This document shows, in pieces, positions 45,743-55,301 of a stretch of 64,000 nucleotides of DNA. The notes below the pieces were generated by a model. That model was not told the DNA's origin. It saw only the letters and a list, made by a program, of their open reading frames with translations, and did no database searches. This DNA is from Acinetobacter pittii (GTDB lineage Bacteria; Pseudomonadota; Gammaproteobacteria; Pseudomonadales; Moraxellaceae), in NCBI RefSeq assembly GCF_034067285.1, contig NZ_CP139286.1, forward strand, positions 2,728,001 through 2,792,000. Direction: 5' to 3'. Position 1 is the first letter of the stretch. Each line of letters opens with the position of its first letter. Made by a program: the position numbers and the translations under genes.

Positions 45743-48700
45743 TTATTTTAGCATCACGCCAAAGCCATAATCATAAGACCACGTAGGTACTTCATCTCTA
45801 TTATAAGGTGTTAAAGATATACGGCAGCCTTGCTCATTGGCAATTTGGTACTCATAACAATAATCTTTCATTTGTTGTGGATCGAGAGCTAACCATGCTT
45901 GTGATTTAGCAGGAATTTCTTCGAACTTCACTTGGTCCCATATCAAACCATATTTTGGATATTTTAAAGTTTTAGTCGCTTTTTCATCAAAACCATAAAC
46001 TTGTTTTTTAACAATCAAGGTATCAGTCCACTCAAACATATAGGTTTCTTGATAATTACGTTCACGTAAAGGCGTTAAATTATAAATATTCTCTGTCATG
46101 ATACTTGCATCTACATCCGACCGAGAAAATAACTGCTCCCCTTGATCATTAAAAAAATTTTGGCAAAAACTTCCTATTTGTTGGTCATCATGTTTTGCAA
46201 ATAAACAATTTACTTGATCAAAACGCAGTCGGGCGTTAATAACTAATTGGGATTGCTGATCCCACGGTAAAAGCTCGCTTAAGTCTTGAGATGAATAAGT
46301 TGATGTTACAGATGAACCATATCCTTCATAGCCAGGGTATACAAATACGGGGCGACGTTGCTTACTTTGTTGCTTAAGTTTTTCAATATCACGTCGTTCA
46401 CAATAACGATAATTCCACTGCGGAATCATAATATTGGGTTGCTGTACTTTTTCTAAGCGATGACGATTCACTCGGCCAGCCGTTTGTACAATTGACTGTA
46501 CACTTGATGCATCAATGATAGCCCAATCAAAATCATGATCTCGCCCCACTTCTTCCACTGGTGTTGCAATCACAATAAATGGAATATTTAGAGAATTAGA
46601 TTTTTGAATGAGGTCAATCATTTCATCATCTTGCTCGATCTGCTCATTACCAGTTTTTCTTTTTTTACCGTCTTTATGACGTGTTAAAAGCTGATCTAAA
46701 CGTTGCTCTTTATAAAATCTTGAGATCAGCCAATCATTCGCATGATAACAAGCTACTTTTGCCTCAGGTAAATGATCTGATAAAAATTGGGCAAGTCGAA
46801 TTGCATGTTTAATATTGGCAACCCGTATAAGCCCCAAAGAAATTTTCTTTTCGGTCTTTTTAAAATTCCATGCATGCTCTTGATGAAGTTGCTTCACTGC
46901 TTCTAATACCGACTGTTTCCACGATAAAACTGTAGTTTCAGGTACCGAAAGCAACTGAGCCAGTCGATAAGTAGGCTTAGAGAGTAAGTGAACTTGTAAA
47001 TTATCTAAATGCTTTTGGTAGTTTGTATTAAATTCTGATTTTTGATTTGATCGTTCTAACCAAACCTGCGGTTTAAGCTCATTATCAATAATCGCAATGA
47101 TTGATTTTTTTTCGGTACCATAAAGGGCTGCCCGCATCTGCATACCCGACTCAAAAGCCCGATGAATTGTTTTGGCAACTGTAAGTGATAAGGTTGCCGA
47201 CGAACAAATAACGTTTCGACCATACATTGCAGCTAACTGAACTAAACGTAAAACAGCGATCAATGCTTTAGGTTCATAGCCATCAACTTCATCTAAAATC
47301 AAGTCGCTACTCATCACTCTAAGTAATGCTTTAACGTGATGTCCTTGTCTATGTGGTTCACCCGCTGCAATCAGATAATCAATGGTTGAAACTAATAATG
47401 GCGAAGCAAGGATGGTCGTTTCTTTTTGGTCTAAAACTTTACGTCCATTTTTTTCAACCGTAAATAATGGATGTAACCATTCAGGTAAATCGCAGTCCTC
47501 ACCCCAAGCATCAAAAATAGGCTCTGGATGATTTTCATCTTCATCAACGAACTCAATTTTCTCTTTACTTTGATCGAATAAAGTCTGAGTAACAGTATCT
47601 CCAATAATAACGGCGATTTCATCTTCAGATAAATTCATCGACGTTTTAAGTGCATGCCCAGTTTGCAAAGTTAGAGAGCGCAAATTAAGTGCAATCGCTA
47701 GTCTTGGATCATCTGGTCGTAAAGTACACGCAGCTCGTAAATTCATGCGGGTTTTACCACTTCCTGTCCCTGCAATGTTGAATACCAATGCTGGCGTTTC
47801 AGGATGCTTCTGTATATTTTTTTGCAATGCATTTGCTGCGATATTTTGCCATTGGAAACGTGGGTGAGTTGTTGGCTGGCAAATGTATTCAACCGTTTGT
47901 TCAGATAAGCCAGATAAACTCAAATCAATCATCATTTGAACTGCGATTCGTGAAGCCCGATCACCCACTTGGTGTAAATGCCATTCTAGTGGCTGATCTT
48001 GTAATTTGGCTTTCTTGTCTTGGTCTATAGTTTTAAGCTTTGTATTTGCAAATAACGATACATTTTCAGGTTTTTGCAAAGAATACTGTTGTGCCGAGAC
48101 AATATGATCGGCATGAATCAGAGCTGCTCGTGAATGTAGTGCTAAGGCTTTCCAGTACAAAAGCTGGTCTGTTTTTTGTTTCGATATTAATGCAGTTAAA
48201 CGCTGCATACGTTTTTGATGGCTTTTAAAAATAGAGTCTGGCAACTCACCTGCACAGCTCATTTGTTCACGGCTTGGAACCAATGTCCGGACATGATTTT
48301 CATAGTGAGGTAAGGCTAATGGATCATTTTTTAAAGTTTCTTCAACTCCTAATAAACCATGATGTGTAACAACCAAATAATCGACTGCTTCTAATTCATT
48401 TTGGATTCCCTGTTCTATTTCTTGTCGATCACCTAAAGTAAATTTATCTAAACCTTTACCTAAATTCTTCCAAGCCAGCTGCCAGTCCCACCCATTTTTT
48501 CTGAGTTGTTGTAATAGTTTTAAAGACAGCCATTCATGTCGAATGTCATCTCTAATTTTCTGCCCTGCCATGTCTGGACTTAATTTTTTCTGAAAATGTT
48601 GTGAGGCCTTTCCAATATCATGCATGTCCCCTGCTGCACCTGCCAACAAGCTACTTACTTTGACCCATTCATCTAGCATTAGTAGTTTTTGTTGTTTCTT

Positions 48701-48979
48701 CGTTGAAGCCACTGGATATGCACCATCGTGTGCAAATTTATGTTTTGCTCCTACAACCCAAGCCAGCTTCATTCTTCGTACACCAAAATTAATGTAAGCA
48801 GCTACCGCAGTTTGTCGGGTGGCTACTTTTTTTAATGCACTACGAATTTCTTTTAAGCCGTCCATTGTCATTGGTGCTTGCCAAGACGAATGTCCTGTAC
48901 GAATAGCATAGCTATCCAAAATTGCTCTTGTTTTCTTTAAAGCTCTTTTTTCACAAGCCGAGATAAAAATGACATGCAT
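45743..48979 (-). CDS. cas3: Cas2-Cas3 fusion nuclease-helicase, type I-F
   Basis: This is the effector nuclease of type I-F interference and, through its Cas2 part, a partner of Cas1 in spacer acquisition. The 1078-aa protein has an N-terminal Cas2-like domain (about residues 1-95), an HD nuclease domain with MHDIGKA (His120-Asp121), HH at 205-206 and HADH at 289-292, then a helicase core with Walker A GTGSGKT (404-410) and DEVD (563-566). It is complete. It lies 125 bp downstream of array 1 in the array's own direction and is separated from cas1 by more than 5 kb. Confidence 0.95.
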   Translation of the reverse strand: MHVIFISACEKRALKKTRAILDSYAIRTGHSSWQAPMTMDGLKEIRSALKKVATRQTAVAAYINFGVRRMKLAWVVGAKHKFAHDGAYPVASTKKQQKLLMLDEWVKVSSLLAGAAGDMHDIGKASQHFQKKLSPDMAGQKIRDDIRHEWLSLKLLQQLRKNGWDWQLAWKNLGKGLDKFTLGDRQEIEQGIQNELEAVDYLVVTHHGLLGVEETLKNDPLALPHYENHVRTLVPSREQMSCAGELPDSIFKSHQKRMQRLTALISKQKTDQLLYWKALALHSRAALIHADHIVSAQQYSLQKPENVSLFANTKLKTIDQDKKAKLQDQPLEWHLHQVGDRASRIAVQMMIDLSLSGLSEQTVEYICQPTTHPRFQWQNIAANALQKNIQKHPETPALVFNIAGTGSGKTRMNLRAACTLRPDDPRLAIALNLRSLTLQTGHALKTSMNLSEDEIAVIIGDTVTQTLFDQSKEKIEFVDEDENHPEPIFDAWGEDCDLPEWLHPLFTVEKNGRKVLDQKETTILASPLLVSTIDYLIAAGEPHRQGHHVKALLRVMSSDLILDEVDGYEPKALIAVLRLVQLAAMYGRNVICSSATLSLTVAKTIHRAFESGMQMRAALYGTEKKSIIAIIDNELKPQVWLERSNQKSEFNTNYQKHLDNLQVHLLSKPTYRLAQLLSVPETTVLSWKQSVLEAVKQLHQEHAWNFKKTEKKISLGLIRVANIKHAIRLAQFLSDHLPEAKVACYHANDWLISRFYKEQRLDQLLTRHKDGKKRKTGNEQIEQDDEMIDLIQKSNSLNIPFIVIATPVEEVGRDHDFDWAIIDASSVQSIVQTAGRVNRHRLEKVQQPNIMIPQWNYRYCERRDIEKLKQQSKQRRPVFVYPGYEGYGSSVTSTYSSQDLSELLPWDQQSQLVINARLRFDQVNCLFAKHDDQQIGSFCQNFFNDQGEQLFSRSDVDASIMTENIYNLTPLRERNYQETYMFEWTDTLIVKKQVYGFDEKATKTLKYPKYGLIWDQVKFEEIPAKSQAWLALDPQQMKDYCYEYQIANEQGCRISLTPYNRDEVPTWSYDYGFGVMLK

Positions 48980-49103
48980 AGTTTATTGTTAAAGTTTAAA
49001 TGTTATAAAAATATAATCTTTTGTTTTAAAAAGAGAAAGTTTTTATCAGCTTAATACTGCCTTTTAACGACAAAATACGACGTCTTAAATTTTGAAAGGA
49101 AAA

Positions 49104-50211
49104 TTTTTAAATCATCTAGGCGATGACGAACATGGATGAGCTTAAACGCCTCGTGGAGTCGGTTTTCTAAATCATCTATGCGATGAATAATGGTACATAA
49201 CCCTCTGGCACCGCCTGAGCTTTTTTCTAAATCATCTAGGCGATGAATAACTTTCGCCAAACTGCAAAGTGAGTGATTGAGATTTTCTAAATCATCTATG
49301 CGATAAACAACATACCAGTGCCGGCACATTAGTTTTATTTGAATTTCTAAATCATCTATACGATGAATAACCAATGAAACCCACCCAATTTATCAAAGAC
49401 CACTTTCTAAATCATCTAGGCGATGAAAAACACTTTACTACGGGTTTTATGAGCTTGCATTTTTTTCTAAATCATCTATGCGATGAATAACTTGATGAGC
49501 CAGATTCATATACATGGGAGCATTTTCTAAATCATCTATGCGATGAATAACCCAGACTCGAACCGCATCCGGCAACTTGTGGCTTTCTAAATCATCTATG
49601 CGATGAATAACTCCACTTCATGAGGCTGAATAGATCTTACATTTTTCTAAATCATCTATGCGATGAATAACCTTACACCGGACGAAATCCGCGACGTCTG
49701 GAATTTCTAAATCATCTATGCGATGAATAACGAATCTTGATATAACCCCTTAATGCATATGTATTTCTAAATCATCTATGCGATGAATAACGCTTGTACG
49801 GCCGCCTCGTTGTTCCCCTTTTCTTTCTAAATCATCTATGCGATGAATAACAAGTAAGTCGTTATTTCGACCCATGCATTGATTTTCTAAATCATCTATG
49901 CGATGAATAACATCAATCTGTACCGGCTGGCACTTCTATTCAATTTCTAAATCATCTATGCGATGAATAACTTTTTGGCAGTTGAATACAATACTCATAG
50001 CCATTTCTAAATCATCTATGCGATGAATAACTATAGGAATTGATTTAGCTGAAGGTCTAGATTTTTCTAAATCATCTATGCGATGAATAACTGGGTTAAT
50101 CATCTTTTGAGTGCCCGGCTTAATTTCTAAATCATCTATGCGATGAATAACAGGCAGCTAATGCAACTACTGTCGGGGCGGAATTTCTAAATCATCTATG
50201 CGATGAATAAC
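49104..50211 (-). CRISPR. CRISPR array 1, 19 repeats, 18 spacers
   Basis: 28-nt repeats recur every 60 bp with 32-nt spacers. Read on the minus strand each repeat has a 5' part GTTAT, the stem TCATC/GATGA, the loop GCATA and the 8-nt handle TTTAGAAA, as expected for Csy4 processing. The 13 repeats nearest the right end (49464-50211) are identical; the six at the left (49104-49431) carry substitutions. That polarity places the leader at the right, next to csy1, and makes the left end oldest. Confidence 0.97.
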
Positions 50212-50255
50212 TAGAGCTAAGTAAAAACAAAACTCTTAAAAACAATAATATAAAG
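50212..50255 (-). promoter_or_regulatory. Leader of array 1
   Basis: On the minus strand the 44 nt before the first repeat match the array 2 leader at 37 of 44 positions (shared core GAGTTTTGTTTT and the end CTCTA). The full 278-bp gap to csy1 must also carry the divergent csy promoter. Confidence 0.8.
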
Positions 50256-50489
50256 TTTTAATGAATCAAAAACCTTCAAAATAGAAGAATAAATATAATC
50301 TATTGAATTACATTAATTTTTCTAATTTTTTAAAATTTAACCTAATCGTCTTAGGCTAAATTTATAGAGCTTATAATATTTCCCTCCAATTGTCTCTACG
50401 ACTTAATTTGTCGCAGATCTCTGCTTCAACACTTTCATTTTTCAAATAATGTGTTAAAAATTGGCTAGATAACAAAAACGGGGAAGATA

Positions 50490-51656
50490 ATGCCTGAACC
50501 ACAAACTGATATTTTTATAAACGCTTTAGAAGAATCGGTACACTTTAGTTTAAAGACGATTAATTCCAATATTGAAAAAGGTGGGATTCGTTTAAGTAAA
50601 CAACAAGCACTTGATTTACCCTATCTCAGTGCTCGAACTTTATTAAATGAAGACTTCCTTATTCCCACTGACTATCAGGCAAATGCAGGTAAAACGGCTT
50701 CTATTTTTAAAGTCGTAAAAGCTGCCATGATTGATAATGATATCAGTTCAGAAGATGCTGAGTTTCAACAACAAGTGGAACAGCTCAAGCCATCCATTTC
50801 ATCTATTTTTAATGAGCCGTATCAAGCAGGTACAGAAAACATTGATATTCGTATTCGCCAGCTTTTAATTCCAAAAAATGGTGAATACGTTTCAGTAAGC
50901 CCACTTACTGCTGCTGGTGTAAATTATCTGGTGAACCAAGAAGTTGATACTGTAAATGAATTACGCAAAGAAAAAGACAGTGAGTTTAACCGCATTCAAA
51001 CTGCTGTTTTTGGCATAGGCGGAGCCAATCCACAGAATGTGGGAAGCCTCGTTCGTTCAATGCAACGCCCTATTACAGTTGACGCTCCTCAAGCAAGTGA
51101 AAAAGTACGCCAAGCATTAGCGATTTTCTATAACGGATTTACGATACGTCTATCCCGCAAAATAAAACTGCTTAATGGAACTAAACGGGCAAAAGAAGCA
51201 ATTAAAGAGTGGTCAGAAATTTTAAATCGCCAACTTGTTATTACTGCAACGAATAATATTCAAAATTGGCATGATCTCGAGATTTTCGCTCCTTCTACTA
51301 ATCGAGATGTACGAGATCAGGAAGTTATTTTCCTCAATATCCTTGCTAAAGATGTATTAAGACAAGCGACTTTCCAAAAAAATATTTTAGAAGAAGCTGA
51401 AGCAATTCTACCAAGTATGGAAGAGATTGAGCGCCCTTCATTTTGGGTTCATCCGAGCCTTTCGTTTGTTTTACAAGGTTTGATTGATCCAGAACTAAGA
51501 GATGATAACTGGAGAATAAAGTTCTCAGATTATCTGGCTAGAAAAATTACCAATGAAACGTTTGATATAGAAATAAATAATGAAACTGTATCAATTAGCC
51601 TAGATAGTAATTCAGAAGGTTATATCGCCCGCCGCTTACGGGAGATTGTTCGATGA
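50490..51656 (+). CDS. csy1: Csy1 (Cas8f), divergent short form
   Basis: This is the large subunit of the I-F Csy (Cascade) complex, which recognises the PAM with Csy2. The 388-aa protein is shorter than Pseudomonas Csy1 (about 430 aa), and its N-terminus is poorly recognisable. The family motif GGANPQNVGSLVRSM (compare GGTKPQNIS) is present near residue 175, followed by the helical C-terminal half with SFWVHPSLSFVL. It begins the plus-strand cas operon and overlaps csy2 by ATGA. Confidence 0.88.
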   Translation: MPEPQTDIFINALEESVHFSLKTINSNIEKGGIRLSKQQALDLPYLSARTLLNEDFLIPTDYQANAGKTASIFKVVKAAMIDNDISSEDAEFQQQVEQLKPSISSIFNEPYQAGTENIDIRIRQLLIPKNGEYVSVSPLTAAGVNYLVNQEVDTVNELRKEKDSEFNRIQTAVFGIGGANPQNVGSLVRSMQRPITVDAPQASEKVRQALAIFYNGFTIRLSRKIKLLNGTKRAKEAIKEWSEILNRQLVITATNNIQNWHDLEIFAPSTNRDVRDQEVIFLNILAKDVLRQATFQKNILEEAEAILPSMEEIERPSFWVHPSLSFVLQGLIDPELRDDNWRIKFSDYLARKITNETFDIEINNETVSISLDSNSEGYIARRLREIVR

Positions 51657-52537
51657 GTCGTTATGTCGTTATTCCTCGTATGCGAGTACAAAATGCAAAT
51701 ATGCAAACCAATGGCGTTTTATTAGGTGGTGTACCTTTGTTTGCAGCCAATATGTTTGCACATCATTTAGCAAGACAATTAGGCACTCAAGAAGAAGGCA
51801 TTATCTATATTCATCATGACCAACAGCGTTTAGGTGGGCAAGCCTATGGCCGCTTCACTCCTGCTCAACGTCGTGGTGCCGTGTTTATTGGTAAAAAGGA
51901 CTATTCTTCTAAAAATAAATATGCGTTGTCTTTACAACCAACTGCATCTTGTCACTTAGAGTTTAGCCTTGTTATCAAATTTTCTAGCTCTCGGATTAGT
52001 CCTGAAAAACTAACAAACATACTTAAACGTAGCCGTTTTGCTGGCGGACAAATTATCGAGTTTTTAGAAATTACGACGCATGCTGAAAATGAATTAGAAG
52101 TAGCCCTAAAGAAAATCAAAACTGGATTTGCCATTTTAGATCGACAAGATTTGCTTATTGAATATCAGCAACGTAAACAAATTAATCGAGTTCAGGCATT
52201 TACCCAACTGTTGGCATTAAAAGCAGATGCGCTTAGAACTTTCTTTAATGACCAAAATTTAAGTTGGATATCGGCAACTAATTTGGGGTACGCCCTACTT
52301 GAGCCACTCACAGACCAACGAGCTGGTATTCGCCAAGCACAAGATCAGGAAACTACAGCACATGCCTATGCAGAACCGCTGACTGGCATTGTTCAGTATT
52401 TTTCTTTAGGCGAGATTCTAAGGAAAAATACTGAGGCTGAGGATGACTCTTGGCATAACTTGCAAAAATTATTGTGGACCTACCACTGGCCGCAAGAAGA
52501 CATTTTTCTTTTAAAACAAAATTGCATCAATGCATAA
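51653..52537 (+). CDS. csy2: Csy2 (Cas5f)
   Basis: This Cascade subunit binds the crRNA 5' handle together with Csy1. The 294-aa protein opens with the RAMP-type strand RYVVIPRMRVQNANMQTNG and VPLFAANMFAHHLARQL, as in Csy2. It is translationally coupled to csy1 (4-nt overlap), with csy3 30 nt downstream. Confidence 0.92.
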   Translation: MSRYVVIPRMRVQNANMQTNGVLLGGVPLFAANMFAHHLARQLGTQEEGIIYIHHDQQRLGGQAYGRFTPAQRRGAVFIGKKDYSSKNKYALSLQPTASCHLEFSLVIKFSSSRISPEKLTNILKRSRFAGGQIIEFLEITTHAENELEVALKKIKTGFAILDRQDLLIEYQQRKQINRVQAFTQLLALKADALRTFFNDQNLSWISATNLGYALLEPLTDQRAGIRQAQDQETTAHAYAEPLTGIVQYFSLGEILRKNTEAEDDSWHNLQKLLWTYHWPQEDIFLLKQNCINA

Positions 52538-52566
52538 CTCACTTTTAAACATAAGGATTTTTTCAC

Positions 52567-53628
52567 ATGACAATTTTTAAGAAATTACCAGGTAGCCTTT
52601 CTTTACAACGTGGCACAGTAGTGAGTGACGGGGCATTTTTTAATTTATTTGAAGATGGTAAACAAGAACCTTTACATGTGATGTATCACGGGATTCGAGG
52701 AACTCAAAACGTAGCAGGAAACAAAGAAAAAGGGGCTGCAACAGGCAACTCACTTGCTCGTGAAGTCACCAATATTCAGCTTACCGAATCTGCAAAATTA
52801 CAACCTAAAGCGAAACTTTTGGTGAAATGGGATTTCCGTTTTATTGACTTGAGCTATGTACTATTTGCAAGTGCGTCTAAAGCTGGTGCTGACAAAACCG
52901 AAGAATATAATTTCCGCCAAGCTTTCTTAGATTTTGTAAATCGCGCCAAAGAAAGCGATGGACTAAAAGAAGTTGTGCGTCGTTATGTACGTAATATTGT
53001 TAATGGCCGTTGGTTATGGCGCAACCGCATTGTCGCTGAAAGTATTACCATTCAAGTGACTGCTCAAGACTACCCTGAAACATTTAGCTTTGATGCTCTT
53101 TCTTATAATCTTAAAAGTTTTGATCAACCATCTGAACAAGAACAAAAATTAGCAGACATTTTGTTAAAAGGAATTACTGGCGAATCCACAAGTGCTGCAT
53201 TGCATATTGAAGCAATTGTTGACTTCGGAATGGGCGGTGTAGAAGTTTTCCCTTCTCAAAATTACTTAGAAGATAAACCAAAAGGTTTCTCTCGATCTCT
53301 ATATCAATTAACACCGAAAAAACCAGACCACAAAGCAAATGACAACCAATATCTGGGTCAAGCTGCATTACGTGACCAAAAAATTGGAAATGCACTAAGA
53401 ACAATTGATACTTGGTATCCACTATTTAAAGAAAACGATGAAAAGCCAATTGCAGTAGAACCTAACGGTGCAAACCTAGAGGGACAGATTTTCTATCGCG
53501 TAGGTAAAGATAAAGTTTCTGCATTCGATATTTTGAAAGAAATTGATGAACTGGATGTAAACAGCGAAAAAGGTATGTTCTTGATTGCGTGTTTAATTCG
53601 TGGTGGCGTGTACTCCGAGGGTGAATAA
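52567..53628 (+). CDS. csy3: Csy3 (Cas7f) backbone subunit
   Basis: This is the repeated crRNA-binding backbone subunit of the I-F Cascade. The 353-aa protein starts KKLPGSLSLQRGTVVSDGAFF, contains the HGIRGTQN segment typical of Csy3, and has a central helical thumb-like region. AAGGAT precedes the ATG. The stop overlaps the csy4 start by one base (TAATG). Confidence 0.94.
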   Translation: MTIFKKLPGSLSLQRGTVVSDGAFFNLFEDGKQEPLHVMYHGIRGTQNVAGNKEKGAATGNSLAREVTNIQLTESAKLQPKAKLLVKWDFRFIDLSYVLFASASKAGADKTEEYNFRQAFLDFVNRAKESDGLKEVVRRYVRNIVNGRWLWRNRIVAESITIQVTAQDYPETFSFDALSYNLKSFDQPSEQEQKLADILLKGITGESTSAALHIEAIVDFGMGGVEVFPSQNYLEDKPKGFSRSLYQLTPKKPDHKANDNQYLGQAALRDQKIGNALRTIDTWYPLFKENDEKPIAVEPNGANLEGQIFYRVGKDKVSAFDILKEIDELDVNSEKGMFLIACLIRGGVYSEGE

Positions 53629-54239
53629 TGATGGATGCCAATTACTATCTGGATATCCGTGTTCTTGAATCATCAGATGATACGGATTTAAAACTTGGTC
53701 ATATTCGTAATCAAATTTACACCGTGATTCATGGTGCATTTCGGAAACTACCTGCGCATTACGCACTTGCGTTAGAAATATCCGATAAATTGAAAGCGAA
53801 GCAGGAACAGTTTGAGAAAAAATATGGTCGTTCGGCTAAATCTAACTTTGATATTTTGCGAATTTTTGCAGAAAAACAGGATGAGTTAGATGAGTTAATC
53901 GAGGCAATTAAAGGACACTGGAAAATTCGCGACTATACCGTTTTAGGTGTCGCAATTCCTGTTCCTACTGCCAAAATTTCTGGTTGGAAAAGTTATCGAA
54001 AGTTTCGTATTCCAACCCTGAAAGCTGAACGTACCAAGCTTTCTCATCAAAATGAACCTTTAAGAGATAGACGCTTAAAAACTGCCAAAGGAATGCCCTT
54101 CTTTCAGGTAGTCAGCAGTACAGGTCATGGTTTTACAGTCATTATTGATGTTCAGGAGAGTGAAAACGCCGGATACGGGCTGCCCGATAGCTATGGACTT
54201 GCCCGTAAGGAAAGTCCTTTTGCCCTACCCGTTTTTTAA
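53628..54239 (+). CDS. csy4: Csy4 (Cas6f) crRNA endoribonuclease
   Basis: Csy4 cuts the pre-crRNA at the 3' base of the repeat stem and stays bound to it. The 203-aa protein has the family start NYYLDIRVLESSDDT, a likely catalytic His35 in YTVIHGAF, an Arg/Lys-rich segment (FRIPTLKAERTKL and DRRLK) that would sit in the RNA groove, and the conserved end GLARKESPFALPVF. Its predicted target, a 5-bp stem with a 5-nt loop, is present in both arrays. Confidence 0.95.
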   Translation: MMDANYYLDIRVLESSDDTDLKLGHIRNQIYTVIHGAFRKLPAHYALALEISDKLKAKQEQFEKKYGRSAKSNFDILRIFAEKQDELDELIEAIKGHWKIRDYTVLGVAIPVPTAKISGWKSYRKFRIPTLKAERTKLSHQNEPLRDRRLKTAKGMPFFQVVSSTGHGFTVIIDVQESENAGYGLPDSYGLARKESPFALPVF

Positions 54240-54250
54240 GGAAATATAAT

Positions 54251-55204
54251 ATGAGTCAACTCCGTCAAGAACGCAGCCGCCCACTTATGCTTTCAAAACG
54301 TGCCTGCGTTTTTTATTTAGAAAAAGTTCGTGTCGTTTTAAAAGATGATCGAATTGTTTACTTGACGAAGAACTCACAGCCTGTGGAATATTTTTATAAT
54401 ATTCCAGAGAAAAACACAGCCTTTTTACTCCTTGGCAAAGGCAGTTCATTAACAGATGCAGCTGCCAGACGTTTAGCAGAATCTAATGTCATGGTTGGGT
54501 TTTGCGGTTCTGGCGGTTCCCCTTTATTTTCATCATTAGACTTAACATTTTTAGCACCCCAAAGTGAATACCGCCCCACTGAATATATGCAAATTTGGAT
54601 GAGAGCGTGGTTAGAAGATGACGCACGTTTACTCATGGCAAAAATATTATTACTTGAACGTATTGCCCTCGTATCACAATCATGGAAGAAGAATTTTGAT
54701 TTGATTCAATCTGGTATTTATATTGATGAAAATGCTTTAAATACGTTTAAACAAGATATTGATCGCTCCGAAAATCAACAAGAATTACTCGCAGCCGAAG
54801 GACGTTGGGCCAAAACATTATACAAGCAACTTGCTAAAGGCTTAGGAGTTGATTTTATTCGTGATGAAGGAAAAAACTCTCATGACACTATTGCTGATAT
54901 AGCCAACAGCTACCTCGATCATGGAAACTATATTGCTTATGGCTATGCGGCGGTTGCTTTAAATGGCATGGGAATTAGCTTTGCCCTACCTATTTTGCAC
55001 GGTAAAACACGACGCGGAGGTCTAGTCTTTGACTTAGCTGATCTAGTGAAAGATGCTTTTGTGATGCCACTCGCTTTTACATGTGCAGCAAAAGGATTAA
55101 ATCAAAAAGAATTCCGAATGCAGCTTATTGAAACATGCCAAGACCAAGATATTTTAGATTACATGTTTAGCTTCATTACTGACATATGTAGTAAAATTAA
55201 ATAA
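54251..55204 (+). CDS. cas1: Cas1 integrase, type I-F
   Basis: Cas1 inserts new spacers at the leader-repeat junction, with the Cas2 domain of Cas2/3. The 317-aa protein has the metal-binding residues Glu183 (AAEGRWAK), His250 (PILHGKTRRGG) and Asp261/Asp264 (FDLADLVKD). It lies 11 nt after csy4 and 97 bp before array 2, rather than next to cas2/3 as is usual in type I-F. AAGGAAAT precedes the ATG. Confidence 0.96.
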   Translation: MSQLRQERSRPLMLSKRACVFYLEKVRVVLKDDRIVYLTKNSQPVEYFYNIPEKNTAFLLLGKGSSLTDAAARRLAESNVMVGFCGSGGSPLFSSLDLTFLAPQSEYRPTEYMQIWMRAWLEDDARLLMAKILLLERIALVSQSWKKNFDLIQSGIYIDENALNTFKQDIDRSENQQELLAAEGRWAKTLYKQLAKGLGVDFIRDEGKNSHDTIADIANSYLDHGNYIAYGYAAVALNGMGISFALPILHGKTRRGGLVFDLADLVKDAFVMPLAFTCAAKGLNQKEFRMQLIETCQDQDILDYMFSFITDICSKIK

Positions 55205-55256
55205 AATCATACGCTTAACCCAAGTACCTCATAACGAAGTATTTTCACTCATTAAA

Positions 55257-55301
55257 AACTTATATAATTGATTTTAGGAGTTTTGTTTTAACTTAACTCT
55301 A
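55257..55301 (+). promoter_or_regulatory. Leader of array 2
   Basis: The 45 nt before the first repeat contain GGAGTTTTGTTTT and end CTCTA, homologous to the array 1 leader. The whole 97-bp gap after cas1 serves as leader; the array may also be read through from the cas operon. Confidence 0.8.

Noticed and set aside
49051..49374. Open reading frame with repeated HRIDDLE across array 1
   Set aside because: The 60-bp period is a multiple of three, so CRISPR repeats stay in frame and create false repeat proteins.
45743..55204. Transposon-encoded I-F (CAST) system
   Set aside because: Cas1 and Cas2/3 are present, csy1 and csy2 are separate genes, and no tnsA/B/C or tniQ is found.
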